A DNA stretch of 10,613 nucleotides from Faecalicoccus sp. (GCA_017941505.1 JAGAWH010000146.1:1-10613), one strand, 5' to 3'. Shown: positions 1 through 6,868, counted from the stretch's first letter. Translations and numbers: made by a program. Notes: generated from the sequence alone by a model not told the origin.

Positions 1-69
1 AGGATCTGAATAAAATGATAAAAAAATTAATGTAGAAAAAAACTGTCGCTACATCTGTTTTTAACAGAA

Positions 70-118
70 AGTGCCGGAAAGCCTTTATTTACAGGGCATT
101 CCGGCACTCTTAATTTTT
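70..118 (+). terminator. Rho-independent terminator for a plus-strand gene left of the window
   Basis: AGTGCCGGAA (70-79) pairs perfectly with TTCCGGCACT (99-108), and GCC/GGC (81-83 with 95-97) extends the stem past one mismatch. A T-rich tract (TCTTAATTTTT) follows. On the minus strand the stem is not followed by a T run, so it acts in the plus direction. The gene it ends is outside the window. Confidence 0.8.
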
Positions 119-169
119 CAACTGTCGAAAATGGGATATTTTACTGAAAATAACTATAAAAGAAAACAT

Positions 170-253
170 AAAAAAAGCAGTCACACTACCGGGTGGAAAT
201 CCTCCGGGGATTTCAAAATGGTTGACATAGTGTACTGCTCGTTTTTTATTTTA
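170..253. terminator. Two-tier bidirectional terminator downstream of the MFS gene
   Basis: The outer stem is AGCAGT-C-ACACTA (176-188) against TAGTGTACTGCT (228-239), 12 bp with one bulged C at 182. Inside it sits a second perfect 7-bp hairpin, GAAATCC (196-202) with GGATTTC (208-214). An A run at 170-176 gives seven T on the minus strand, and a T run at 242-247 serves the plus strand, so it can stop transcription both ways. The MFS gene on the minus strand ends about 40 nt before it, and it is the obvious terminator for that gene. Confidence 0.8.
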
Positions 254-278
254 ACGCAATAATTATAATTTGAAAACC

Positions 279-1457
279 TTATTTCTGTTGAGGACGAAGT
301 GCATAAATCATAACGCCTGTTCCGATTATTGAAACAATAGCGCCAATCAACAATGTTGTGCTCGGTCCCAGAGCGTCAATCATAAAACCGCCTAACAGAG
401 AGGCAAAGACACCGGAAGCTGTCATAGCCATTGTAACTAAAGCCTGACCCTTAACAGAATCTTCTTTATTGAAAATCTGATTTACATAATAAACCGATGC
501 CGGAATAAAGATCGCATAGGCAAACATTTGGAAGAACTGGGCAACGTAGATCATAAACATGCTCTTAGCAAGCCATGTGATGATATGCTTCACAGTAAAC
601 ATAACACCGGAGAAAATCAATAAAGATGAAATGTTGACCTTATTTTTAATTCTTTCCAGAGCTGTCATAGATACAAGTTCTAAAATCGCAGCTAAGAATA
701 CCGCAATACCCATATCCGATGTAGTACCGCCGACGTTTTCAATAAAGTAAATAAAGAAGTTATTGATCATCATATGATCCAGATAAACCAATAAGAAACC
801 ACCTAAGAAAATCATAAACATAGAATGATTTCTTAAAAATTCAATTGTACTTCCTGTTGGCTGCTCTGCAGGAGCACTTCTTTTAATTCTTTTTCTTCCT
901 CTTACTCTAAATCCGTTGATCTGCGGAATTAAACCGGCAAGGATCACAACATATAGAATCGGTAATAATTTCGGGCTGATATGAGCTACCACAAATCCCA
1001 TGATCAAGGATGTGATTGCATAAGCAGCAGAGCCGATACCGCGGGCAAGTCCGTAATTCAATTGAATTCCGTAATCTTCAAACGCAAATGCCAGAGAATT
1101 TAGGATTGGCATCATACACATGAGTGCGCCATTCAACAATATAAACAAAACAGCGGTAAGAAAGGAAATTTCCACCCACGAACTAATCAAGATCGCAAGT
1201 GAAATCACAATTCCGCATAATGCCAATAACACCAGAACTCGGTTTAATGATAAGTGCTTTTTATCCACAAAGGATGCAAGTGCAGGCTGAGCAATAGTTG
1301 TAACGATACTTCCGATTGCCATGATGATACCGATTTGTGAAGAGCCAAAGCCTTGCGCACCTAAATAAACAGCTGCGAATCCCAGAATACAGCAGACAAT
1401 GGCGAAGTAGCCGGCTTGAATAATGGCATACTTCATGTTTAAATCTCTGTTCTCCAT
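279..1457 (-). CDS. MFS transporter, LacY/nucleoside-symporter-like type
   Basis: The 392-residue protein is very hydrophobic, with about 12 predicted membrane helices split by a basic central loop (residues ~183-210, rich in R and K). That is the usual 6+6 layout of the major facilitator superfamily. The loop between helices 2 and 3 carries a variant of MFS motif A (D65-K-K-H...N72-R73). The stretch Y135-G-x-x-R139-x-x-G-S143 resembles the conserved segment of the LacY/nucleoside:H+ symporter-like branch. It probably works as a proton-coupled importer of a small solute in the cytoplasmic membrane; the substrate, perhaps a sugar or nucleoside, cannot be read from the sequence. The start is the ATG at 1457, with AAGGAGAG at 1463-1470 (7-nt spacing from GGAG); Met8 is a weaker alternative. 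No sugar-utilisation enzyme lies beside it. Confidence 0.85.
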   Translation of the reverse strand: MENRDLNMKYAIIQAGYFAIVCCILGFAAVYLGAQGFGSSQIGIIMAIGSIVTTIAQPALASFVDKKHLSLNRVLVLLALCGIVISLAILISSWVEISFLTAVLFILLNGALMCMMPILNSLAFAFEDYGIQLNYGLARGIGSAAYAITSLIMGFVVAHISPKLLPILYVVILAGLIPQINGFRVRGRKRIKRSAPAEQPTGSTIEFLRNHSMFMIFLGGFLLVYLDHMMINNFFIYFIENVGGTTSDMGIAVFLAAILELVSMTALERIKNKVNISSLLIFSGVMFTVKHIITWLAKSMFMIYVAQFFQMFAYAIFIPASVYYVNQIFNKEDSVKGQALVTMAMTASGVFASLLGGFMIDALGPSTTLLIGAIVSIIGTGVMIYALRPQQK

Positions 1458-1476
1458 TTTTTCTCTCCTTGTATTA

Positions 1477-1492
1477 ATACTAATATCAGTAT
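1477..1492. promoter_or_regulatory. Palindromic operator candidate over the MFS -10/start site
   Basis: The 16-bp sequence ATACTAATATCAGTAT is an inverted repeat with a single mismatched pair. It overlaps the -10 box and the expected transcription start of the MFS gene, a position where a dimeric repressor would block transcription. It is AT-rich, so a chance palindrome is possible. No regulator gene is adjacent. Confidence 0.35.
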
Positions 1493-1517
1493 ATTACAAA
1501 TTAAGAGATTTTATGAA
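1488..1517 (-). promoter_or_regulatory. Candidate promoter of the MFS gene
   Basis: Read on the minus strand, a -10 box TATACT (1488-1493) lies 18 bp from a weak -35, TTCATA (1512-1517, 4 of 6 matches to TTGACA). It lies in the 70-bp gap after the 94-aa gene. There is no terminator between the two genes, so read-through from the small gene is also possible. Confidence 0.45.
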
Positions 1518-1527
1518 AAAAATGTGA

Positions 1528-1812
1528 TTAATTCCCGTGAACAAAGACCTTCAATACATATTGTGAATCCGAATTCATACATCCCCATGAATCTACAACC
1601 AAAAAGAACCAGCTCTCATTTTCAAGATATCGATGCGCCTCCAGAAAAACCTCTCTTCCTCCATCTTCCAAGTTATCCCCGCAATACATACCGCATCCAA
1701 TTTTTTGGATTCCTCTTTGATCAAAATAGTCATCTAATCGCTCATAACATTTTTTTAAGTCCATTTTCTTTTCTACAGACTTTTCCTTATTGAATACAAA
1801 TTCCATCCGCAT
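1528..1812 (-). CDS. Small protein of unknown function, 94 aa
   Basis: I do not recognise this family. The protein is soluble, acidic in its middle, with no membrane segment or signal peptide. A likely pattern is a beta strand (residues 2-8), a charged helix (~17-33), a strand around I35-Y43, then the helix/strand region to the W68-F-F-L-V-V-D-S-W core. Cysteines are at 22, 40, 44 and 78; C40-x3-C44 sits in a glycine-rich turn. I place the start at the ATG at 1812, which has AGGTGA at 1818-1823 with 5-nt spacing. A GTG at 1821 would add three residues but lies inside that ribosome binding site and almost on the predicted transcription start. An intact promoter, a ribosome binding site and a clean end favour a real gene over the antisense open frame. 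No terminator follows, so it may be co-transcribed with the MFS gene. Confidence 0.65.
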   Translation of the reverse strand: MRMEFVFNKEKSVEKKMDLKKCYERLDDYFDQRGIQKIGCGMYCGDNLEDGGREVFLEAHRYLENESWFFLVVDSWGCMNSDSQYVLKVFVHGN

Positions 1813-1830
1813 TCTGCTCACCTCATCTTA

Positions 1831-1858
1831 TGTATAAAATGAAATGTGTCATTATCAA
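1831..1858 (-). promoter_or_regulatory. Promoter of the 94-aa gene
   Basis: On the minus strand, -35 TTGATA (1853-1858, 5 of 6) and -10 TATACA (1831-1836) are 16 bp apart. The expected start is near 1824, which gives a leader of about 12 nt carrying the AGGTGA site. This supports the ATG at 1812 over the GTG at 1821. Confidence 0.6.
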
Positions 1859-1863
1859 TGCAG

Positions 1864-1888
1864 AAAAAAAGGATGATGTTTCATCCTT
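1864..1888 (-). terminator. Rho-independent terminator of the mgtC-like gene
   Basis: On the minus strand AAGGATGA and TCATCCTT form a perfect 8-bp stem around an AACA loop, followed by a run of T (complement of 1864-1870). The stem starts within the TAA stop codon (1887-1889), so termination is immediate after translation ends. Confidence 0.88.
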
Positions 1889-2543
1889 AAATAAAATATA
1901 TGCTCCTTACATTATCATGCTGGGCAATCTCGTTAAACACTTCATTTAGATCAATCGACTTATTTAAAGACAATCGAATCTCAACACGAATCATATCATC
2001 CGTTAAATTGGTCACATTCATAACCTGATGGGGAATCTTTTTCTGTTTAAGATATTTTCGAATGCGGATAACGCTGTCATTCCCGGAGGATAGTTCAATC
2101 GCAAAGTTTTGGTTCACACGATTTTTTACCAGCGTCGAAGAATCATTTAATAAATATTGAACCGCCAGAATAAGAAGTGAAGAACACAGGGCAACATGGT
2201 ACAATCCGCATCCTATTGCCATACCGACACCGGCTGTAGCCCACATACCGGAAGCTGTACTTAAGCCGGAAATATTACCGTGCCTTACAAAGATGACACC
2301 TGCTCCAAGAAAACCCATTCCACCGGCGATACCGGCCGCCACACGTGAGGCATCATAGTCAAATCCTTCAAATCCGTAGATAGATACAATTGTCATAATA
2401 CAGGAGGACATACAGATAATCGCATGCACTCGATAACCTGCCCCTTTGTTGTGAGCGTGTCTTTCATAACCAATCATTAAACCGCAGACAATCGACATAA
2501 GCAGCCTTATCAGCATGGTTACATCATCAAAATCAAATGTCAT
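1887..2543 (-). CDS. MgtC/SapB-family membrane protein
   Basis: The 218-residue protein has the two-part MgtC layout. A membrane domain of roughly four or five helices (residues ~8-132) carries the family's conserved elements: G25-Y-E-R28, the R38-V-H40 segment, the D64-A-S-R67...G-F-L-G-A-G82 block and the G93-L-S-T-A-S...W101-A-T-A-G-V-G segment. A soluble C-terminal ACT-like domain follows (~145-218, alternating strands and helices). MgtC proteins are linked to survival at low magnesium and, in pathogens, to inhibition of the F-type ATPase. For the many non-pathogen homologues such as this one the role is unsettled, and Mg2+ transport itself is doubtful. The start ATG at 2543 has AAGG at 2548-2551, 4 nt upstream, and a purine-rich GGGGAG further out. 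No magnesium leader or riboswitch fits in the 61-bp gap to carB. Confidence 0.88.
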   Translation of the reverse strand: MTFDFDDVTMLIRLLMSIVCGLMIGYERHAHNKGAGYRVHAIICMSSCIMTIVSIYGFEGFDYDASRVAAGIAGGMGFLGAGVIFVRHGNISGLSTASGMWATAGVGMAIGCGLYHVALCSSLLILAVQYLLNDSSTLVKNRVNQNFAIELSSGNDSVIRIRKYLKQKKIPHQVMNVTNLTDDMIRVEIRLSLNKSIDLNEVFNEIAQHDNVRSIYFI

Positions 2544-2567
2544 AATACCTTCTCTCCCCGTATATTC

Positions 2568-2596
2568 ATTATAACGAAAAAAAGAGAATCTTGCGA
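2568..2596 (-). promoter_or_regulatory. Candidate promoter of the mgtC-like gene, nested in the carB terminator
   Basis: On the minus strand a consensus -10, TATAAT, lies at 2568-2573. The best -35 at 17-bp spacing is TCGCAA (2591-2596, only 3 of 6), which falls in the loop and stem of the carB terminator. The -10 is convincing and the -35 weak, so an activator or some read-through may contribute. Confidence 0.5.
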
Positions 2597-2602
2597 TTCT
2601 CT
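2577..2602 (-). terminator. Rho-independent terminator of carB
   Basis: On the minus strand AGAGAATC (2595-2602) and GATTCTCT (2583-2590) form a perfect 8-bp stem with a GCAA tetraloop, followed by a run of T. It begins two bases after the carB stop codon. GCAA is a stabilising GNRA loop. Confidence 0.9.
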
Positions 2603-2604
2603 CT

Positions 2605-5600
2605 TTAGTCTTTATCTACAATTTCCGCATGCCATTCCTGAAGTGATTTCAAGTATGGTTTTGGATGTTCAATCACATAGTGAATACCATTGGCAGCAGC
2701 CATTGCAGCAGCAGTTGTGGTCATATATGTAATCTTTGATTTAACGGCTGCCTTACGCAGATAGGAATCATCATGAACGCCTGTCTTACCGATTGGTGTA
2801 TTCACAATTAAATTAATATCACCGTTGGTAATGTAGTCAGACATATTTGGACGGCCTTCATAAATCTTCTTGATGGTCTTTACCGGAATACCGGCAGCTT
2901 CAATTGCCTTGGCAGTACCTGCAGTAGCCATTACTTTAAAGCCATCTCGATATAAGGACTTCGCTGCTTCTACTGCTTCTTCCTTATCCTTGTCATTGAC
3001 TGTGATCAGTACCGTTCCGGATGTAGGCAGCGGTGATTTCACAGCTTCGTATGCTTTAAAGAAAGCTTCACCATAGTAATGAGAAATACCTAATACCTCA
3101 CCGGTAGAGCGCATTTCCGGACCTAATACCGGGTCAACTTCCGGGAACATATTGAATGGGAATGCAGCTTCCTTAACTCCGTAATAAGGAATATGTTTTT
3201 CCTTTAAGGATGGAACCGGACTCGGTTTTCCGGTTAATTCACTGGTAATGATCTCTGTAGCTAACGGTACCATGCGAATATTACATACCTTAGATACTAA
3301 AGGTACGGTGCGGGAAGCACGTGGGTTAGCTTCTAATACGAATACTTTGCCATCCTCAATCGCATACTGCATATTCATCAATCCGCGAACATGCATTTCT
3401 TCAGCAATCTTGCGGGTATATTCTTTAATCGTTTCTACATTTTCTTCAGAAATATGGACACTTGGAATAATACATGCAGAGTCACCGGAGTGAACACCGG
3501 CTAATTCGATATGCTCCATAACCGCCGGTACAAAAGCATGTTTTCCATCGGCAATCGCATCTGCTTCACATTCCATCGCATGATGTAAGAAACGGTCGAT
3601 CAGAATCGGACGGTCCGGTGTAACACCGACAGCTGCCTTCATATAACCTTCCATATCCTCATCATCGTATACAACTTCCATACCGCGTCCGCCTAATACG
3701 TAACTAGGACGTACCATAACCGGATAACCGATACGGTTTGCGATTTCCTGGGCTTCTTCAACGGTTGTAGCCATTCCGGATTCCGGCATCGGGATATCCA
3801 GTTTTTCCATCATGGCACGGAATTGGTCACGGTCTTCGGCTAAATCGATCACAGCCGGGCTGGTTCCTAAGATCTTAACACCATTGGCTTCCAACTGACC
3901 TGCTAAGTTGAGTGGTGTCTGGCCGCCAAATTGGGCAATCACACCTAACGGTTTTTCTTTTTCATAGATCGAAAGAACATCTTCCAATGTAAGAGGTTCA
4001 AAGTATAGCTTATCGGATGTATCGTAGTCCGTAGATACAGTTTCCGGGTTACAGTTAACGATAATTGTCTCAAAGCCGAGTTTTTTCAAAGCTTTTGCGG
4101 CATGTACGCAGCAATAGTCGAATTCAATACCCTGACCGATACGGTTTGGACCGCCGCCCAAAATCATAATTTTCTTTGTATCCGTGTTTACCGGGTTGTT
4201 GTCGGCTCCGTTATATGTTGAATAATAGTAAGCAGAATCCTTGGTAGAAGATACATGTACACGGTCCCAATGTTCAGTTAAGCCGATGCCTAAACGCTGT
4301 TTACGGATATCATCTTCAGACATCTCTAAGATCTGAGATAGATACTTATCTGAGAATCCATCTTTCTTAGCACGTACTAAGGCTTCATCGGTAATAGAAC
4401 CCTTTGTCTTTAATAATTCTTCCTCTTCATCTACCAGATCTTTCATCTGTTCGATAAAATATTTCTTAACATTTGTCAGTTCATGAATCTCATCTACAGT
4501 AGCACCCTTACGAAGCGCTTCATACATGATGAAATGACGTTCGCTGGATGGTGTATTTAACATCTGCAGCAGTTTTTCTTTAGGCAGCTGATCAAAATTA
4601 GAAGCATGACCTAAACCATAACGACCTGTCTCCAAAGAGCGGATTGCCTTCTGGAAAGCTTCCTTATAGTTTTTACCGATGGACATAACTTCGCCCACCG
4701 CACGCATCTGCGTACCTAATTTATCTTCAACACCCTTGAACTTTTCAAAAGCCCAGCGTGCAAATTTAATTACTACATAGTCTCCATCCGGTACATATTT
4801 ATCCAATGTTCCGTATTTACCGCATGGAATTTCATCCAATGTTAAGCCGCATGCCAGCATAGCGGATACCAGCGCAATCGGGAAACCGGTTGCCTTGGAA
4901 GCTAATGCGGAAGAACGGGATGTTCTCGGGTTAATTTCAATAACGATAATTCTGCCCGTTTTTGGATCATGGGCAAACTGTACGTTGGTTCCACCGATGA
5001 CCTGAATGGATTCTACAATACGGTAAGCCTGTTCCTGTAAACGATCCTGTGTTGCCTGGTCAATGGTCAACATTGGAGCGGCACAGAAAGAGTCACCGGT
5101 ATGAACACCCATCGGGTCAATATTTTCGATGAAACATACAGTAATCATATTTCCCTTGGCATCGCGAACGACTTCAAGTTCCAGCTCTTCCCAGCCTAAG
5201 ATAGACTCTTCGACAAGAACCTGGCCAACTAAGGAAGCCTGTAAGCCGCGGGCACATACTGTTTTTAATTCTTCTTTGTTGTAAACCAGACCGCCGCCGG
5301 CTCCGCCCATTGTATAAGCAGGACGTAATACAACCGGATATCCCAGTTCATCGGCAATCTTCAGTGCTTCATCAACGCTGTAAGCAACTTCAGAGCGTGC
5401 CATTTCAATACCCAGGGATTCCATGGTCTGTTTAAATTCAATACGGTCTTCTCCGCGTTCAATGGCATCTACCTGAACACCGATGACCTTAACGTTATAT
5501 TTATCCAAAATACCAGCTGATGCTAACTCGGCACATAAATTTAATCCGGACTGACCGCCTAAATTTGGAAGTAATGCGTCCGGTCGTTCTTTTTCAATGA

Positions 5601-5829
5601 TCTGCTCTAAACGTTCTTTATTGAGTGGTTCAATATAAGTCACGTCTGCCATTTCCGGGTCCGTCATAATAGTTGCCGGATTGGAATTGACCAATACGAT
5701 CTCATAGCCTAAATTTCTGAGTGCCTTACAAGCCTGCGTGCCTGAATAGTCAAATTCACAAGCCTGTCCGATAATAATCGGACCGGATCCGATAATTAAA
5801 ACCTTATGTACATCATTTCTTTTGGGCAT
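2605..5829 (-). CDS. carB: Carbamoyl-phosphate synthase, large subunit
   Basis: With the small subunit CarA, which supplies ammonia from glutamine, CarB makes carbamoyl phosphate from bicarbonate and two ATP in the cytoplasm, feeding pyrimidine and arginine synthesis. At 1074 residues it matches the usual full length. The two homologous ATP-grasp halves are both intact. The first has Y164-P-V-V-L-R-P...G-G-A-G-G and E298-I-N-P-R-T-S-R. The second begins near 552 with G558-G-G-P-N-R-I-G-Q-G and has Y702-P-V-M-V-R-P...G-G-R-G-M and E833-A-N-P-R-A-S-R. The oligomerisation domain lies between (~400-550). A C-terminal MGS-like allosteric domain (~937-1074) keeps A970-G-T and the K988-I-Y-E-G-R-P-N segment, in the region where UMP and similar effectors bind in E. 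coli CarB. The start ATG at 5829 has AGGAGG 5 nt upstream (5835-5840). No carA is adjacent, and the leader is too short for a PyrR attenuator. Confidence 0.98.
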   Translation of the reverse strand: MPKRNDVHKVLIIGSGPIIIGQACEFDYSGTQACKALRNLGYEIVLVNSNPATIMTDPEMADVTYIEPLNKERLEQIIEKERPDALLPNLGGQSGLNLCAELASAGILDKYNVKVIGVQVDAIERGEDRIEFKQTMESLGIEMARSEVAYSVDEALKIADELGYPVVLRPAYTMGGAGGGLVYNKEELKTVCARGLQASLVGQVLVEESILGWEELELEVVRDAKGNMITVCFIENIDPMGVHTGDSFCAAPMLTIDQATQDRLQEQAYRIVESIQVIGGTNVQFAHDPKTGRIIVIEINPRTSRSSALASKATGFPIALVSAMLACGLTLDEIPCGKYGTLDKYVPDGDYVVIKFARWAFEKFKGVEDKLGTQMRAVGEVMSIGKNYKEAFQKAIRSLETGRYGLGHASNFDQLPKEKLLQMLNTPSSERHFIMYEALRKGATVDEIHELTNVKKYFIEQMKDLVDEEEELLKTKGSITDEALVRAKKDGFSDKYLSQILEMSEDDIRKQRLGIGLTEHWDRVHVSSTKDSAYYYSTYNGADNNPVNTDTKKIMILGGGPNRIGQGIEFDYCCVHAAKALKKLGFETIIVNCNPETVSTDYDTSDKLYFEPLTLEDVLSIYEKEKPLGVIAQFGGQTPLNLAGQLEANGVKILGTSPAVIDLAEDRDQFRAMMEKLDIPMPESGMATTVEEAQEIANRIGYPVMVRPSYVLGGRGMEVVYDDEDMEGYMKAAVGVTPDRPILIDRFLHHAMECEADAIADGKHAFVPAVMEHIELAGVHSGDSACIIPSVHISEENVETIKEYTRKIAEEMHVRGLMNMQYAIEDGKVFVLEANPRASRTVPLVSKVCNIRMVPLATEIITSELTGKPSPVPSLKEKHIPYYGVKEAAFPFNMFPEVDPVLGPEMRSTGEVLGISHYYGEAFFKAYEAVKSPLPTSGTVLITVNDKDKEEAVEAAKSLYRDGFKVMATAGTAKAIEAAGIPVKTIKKIYEGRPNMSDYITNGDINLIVNTPIGKTGVHDDSYLRKAAVKSKITYMTTTAAAMAAANGIHYVIEHPKPYLKSLQEWHAEIVDKD

Positions 5830-5861
5830 AACATCCTCCTAGTTTTCAAACTTTCTTGTCT

Positions 5862-5890
5862 ATTATAGTATGGTAGATGAAAAAAATCTA
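5862..5890 (-). promoter_or_regulatory. Candidate promoter of carB
   Basis: On the minus strand a consensus -10, TATAAT (5862-5867), is 17 bp from a weak -35, TAGATT (5885-5890). The expected start near 5855 leaves a leader of about 26 nt. That leader holds only AGGAGG and a tiny 5-bp hairpin (AGTTT/AAACT), so there is no room for a leader attenuator or riboswitch. Control, if any, would act at initiation. Confidence 0.55.
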
Positions 5891-5905
5891 TTTTTTATCG
5901 TAGAT
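5873..5905. repeat. GTAGAT direct repeat and AT-rich palindrome in the divergent promoter region
   Basis: GTAGAT occurs at 5873-5878 and again at 5900-5905. Between them lies an imperfect 9-bp inverted repeat (5876-5884 against 5891-5899, one G.T pair), with a central ATCTA that is the reverse complement of the TAGAT core. The cluster covers the carB -35 and lies about 40 bp before the divergent membrane-protein gene, a plausible regulator site. Much of the pairing is A/T runs, so chance is a real alternative. Confidence 0.35.
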
Positions 5906-5947
5906 AATTTTATTGTGAAAGATTTGTAAAATTGTTAGTATACTGTC

Positions 5948-6847
5948 ATGGACTTACTAAATGACATCAAGCGGCTGAAAATATTCCATTTGCCTCATAC
6001 AGTCTCCTTATTTTTGATTGTATTGGCCTTTGTCTATTTTTTCTATTGCCGTTTTACCAATGCCGGGATTATCCCTACCGCCATATCTCTGATTTTCTTA
6101 GGTTACGCGATGATTCTGGTATGGATCTATATCGATAAAATTATCACTAATTTCCCAAAGGAAGTTCATTGGCGATACTATGTCAATCAAATTATCACCC
6201 ATGAAGATGTACGTACCAAGCTGACCCTTGTGGGAACAACAGGTATCAACATCCTGTTTGGTGCCTTCTATCTTTGGATCGGTTTTCAGAACAGATCCAC
6301 CTGGTTTCTGGGTATTGGTGGTTACCACATCATACTTTTGGCCATCCGCTACCAGCTTTTACACCAGACGGTGTATCAGCGCCGGGATGATATTCAAATA
6401 TATCGCTCAACCGGTGCCTGGATCATGATCTTAAACATCTTTATTGCGATCATATCCATGGAGATGATTTATCGAAACCAATCGTATGTATATGCCCCGA
6501 TATCTTTGTTCGTTTTAACACTGTATACCATTTACCGTGTATATGCTGCTACCATTAACGTAATCCACTATTCGCAAACCGATGACTGGATCGCATCGGC
6601 AGTCAACAACTTAAATCTGATTGCAGCCATTGTTGCAGCATACACCTTACAGACAGCTTATTTATTCATGTTTGTCGAAGAAGAAAATGCACCTGTAAGA
6701 CAGGCTGCCAATACCCTTACCGGTTTGTTTGTGTTCTTTATCTGCTTTGCGATTTCCTCTCATATGATCATGCGGGCCAACCGTGCTCTCAAGGAAGAAC
6801 AATCAGAAGAAGCGGAAAGCACAACAATTGACAATTCAGACCAATAA
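5948..6847 (+). CDS. Uncharacterised 8-TM membrane protein, 299 aa
   Basis: I cannot name this family. The protein has about eight membrane helices (roughly residues 18-36, 41-62, 93-113, 119-137, 156-174, 181-203, 222-241 and 256-276), a short hydrophilic N-terminus and an acidic, serine/threonine-rich C-terminal tail (~281-299). There is no enzymatic motif and no charged-residue pattern typical of a transporter I know. The late segment with L234-Q-T-A-Y, then F242-V-E-E-E and T256-L-T-G, resembles from memory a group of uncharacterised gut-Firmicute membrane proteins; treat this as a hint only. The ATG at 5948 lacks a Shine-Dalgarno, and an in-frame TAG at 5936-5938 rules out extension. No other ATG is in frame before codon 54, so this start or a nearby TTG/CTG must be used. 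Thioredoxin follows 37 nt downstream with its own promoter. Confidence 0.75.
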   Translation: MDLLNDIKRLKIFHLPHTVSLFLIVLAFVYFFYCRFTNAGIIPTAISLIFLGYAMILVWIYIDKIITNFPKEVHWRYYVNQIITHEDVRTKLTLVGTTGINILFGAFYLWIGFQNRSTWFLGIGGYHIILLAIRYQLLHQTVYQRRDDIQIYRSTGAWIMILNIFIAIISMEMIYRNQSYVYAPISLFVLTLYTIYRVYAATINVIHYSQTDDWIASAVNNLNLIAAIVAAYTLQTAYLFMFVEEENAPVRQAANTLTGLFVFFICFAISSHMIMRANRALKEEQSEEAESTTIDNSDQ

Positions 6848-6856
6848 CTCAATAAT
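6828..6856 (+). promoter_or_regulatory. Promoter of trxA inside the end of the preceding gene
   Basis: A perfect -35, TTGACA (6828-6833), a 17-bp spacer and a -10, AATAAT (6851-6856, 5 of 6), form the best promoter match in the window. The -35 lies in the last codons of the membrane-protein gene. The expected start near 6863 gives a leader of about 22 nt containing AAGGAGG, so trxA can be expressed independently. Confidence 0.7.
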
Positions 6857-6868
6857 AAGCATAGAAAC

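Larger units (their letters stand above)
1..278. other. Gene-free left edge with stacked hairpins
   Basis: I see no credible gene here. The one open frame (from a GTG at 71) runs through two terminator hairpins and has no ribosome binding site. All three plus-strand frames reach a stop within the first 35 bases (TGA 7-9, TAA 11-13, TAG 33-35), so a plus-strand gene from the left could end at any of these. Besides the two terminators listed separately, there is a small perfect hairpin at 54-68 (TCTGTT/AACAGA) and a weak 6-bp inverted repeat, ATGTAG 30-35 against CTACAT 49-54. The stretch at 119-170 is AT-rich and otherwise featureless. Confidence 0.6.

Noticed and set aside
71..262. Open frame of 63 codons on the plus strand, from a GTG
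   Set aside because: It begins inside one terminator stem and runs through a second one, has no ribosome binding site and has a composition unlike a protein.
1524..1793. 89-codon open frame on the plus strand
   Set aside because: It is antisense to the 94-aa gene, which has a promoter and ribosome binding site; this frame has neither and looks like low-complexity shadow sequence.
1813..1821. GTG start for the 94-aa protein
   Set aside because: It sits in the AGGTGA ribosome binding site and within about 3 nt of the predicted transcript start.
2870..3493. Plus-strand open frames inside carB
   Set aside because: They are shadows of a highly conserved gene on the other strand, with no ribosome binding sites or recognisable products.
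5830..5947. PyrR attenuator or riboswitch in the carB leader
   Set aside because: The predicted leader is only about 26 nt and holds no antiterminator/terminator pair or PyrR-loop-like sequence.
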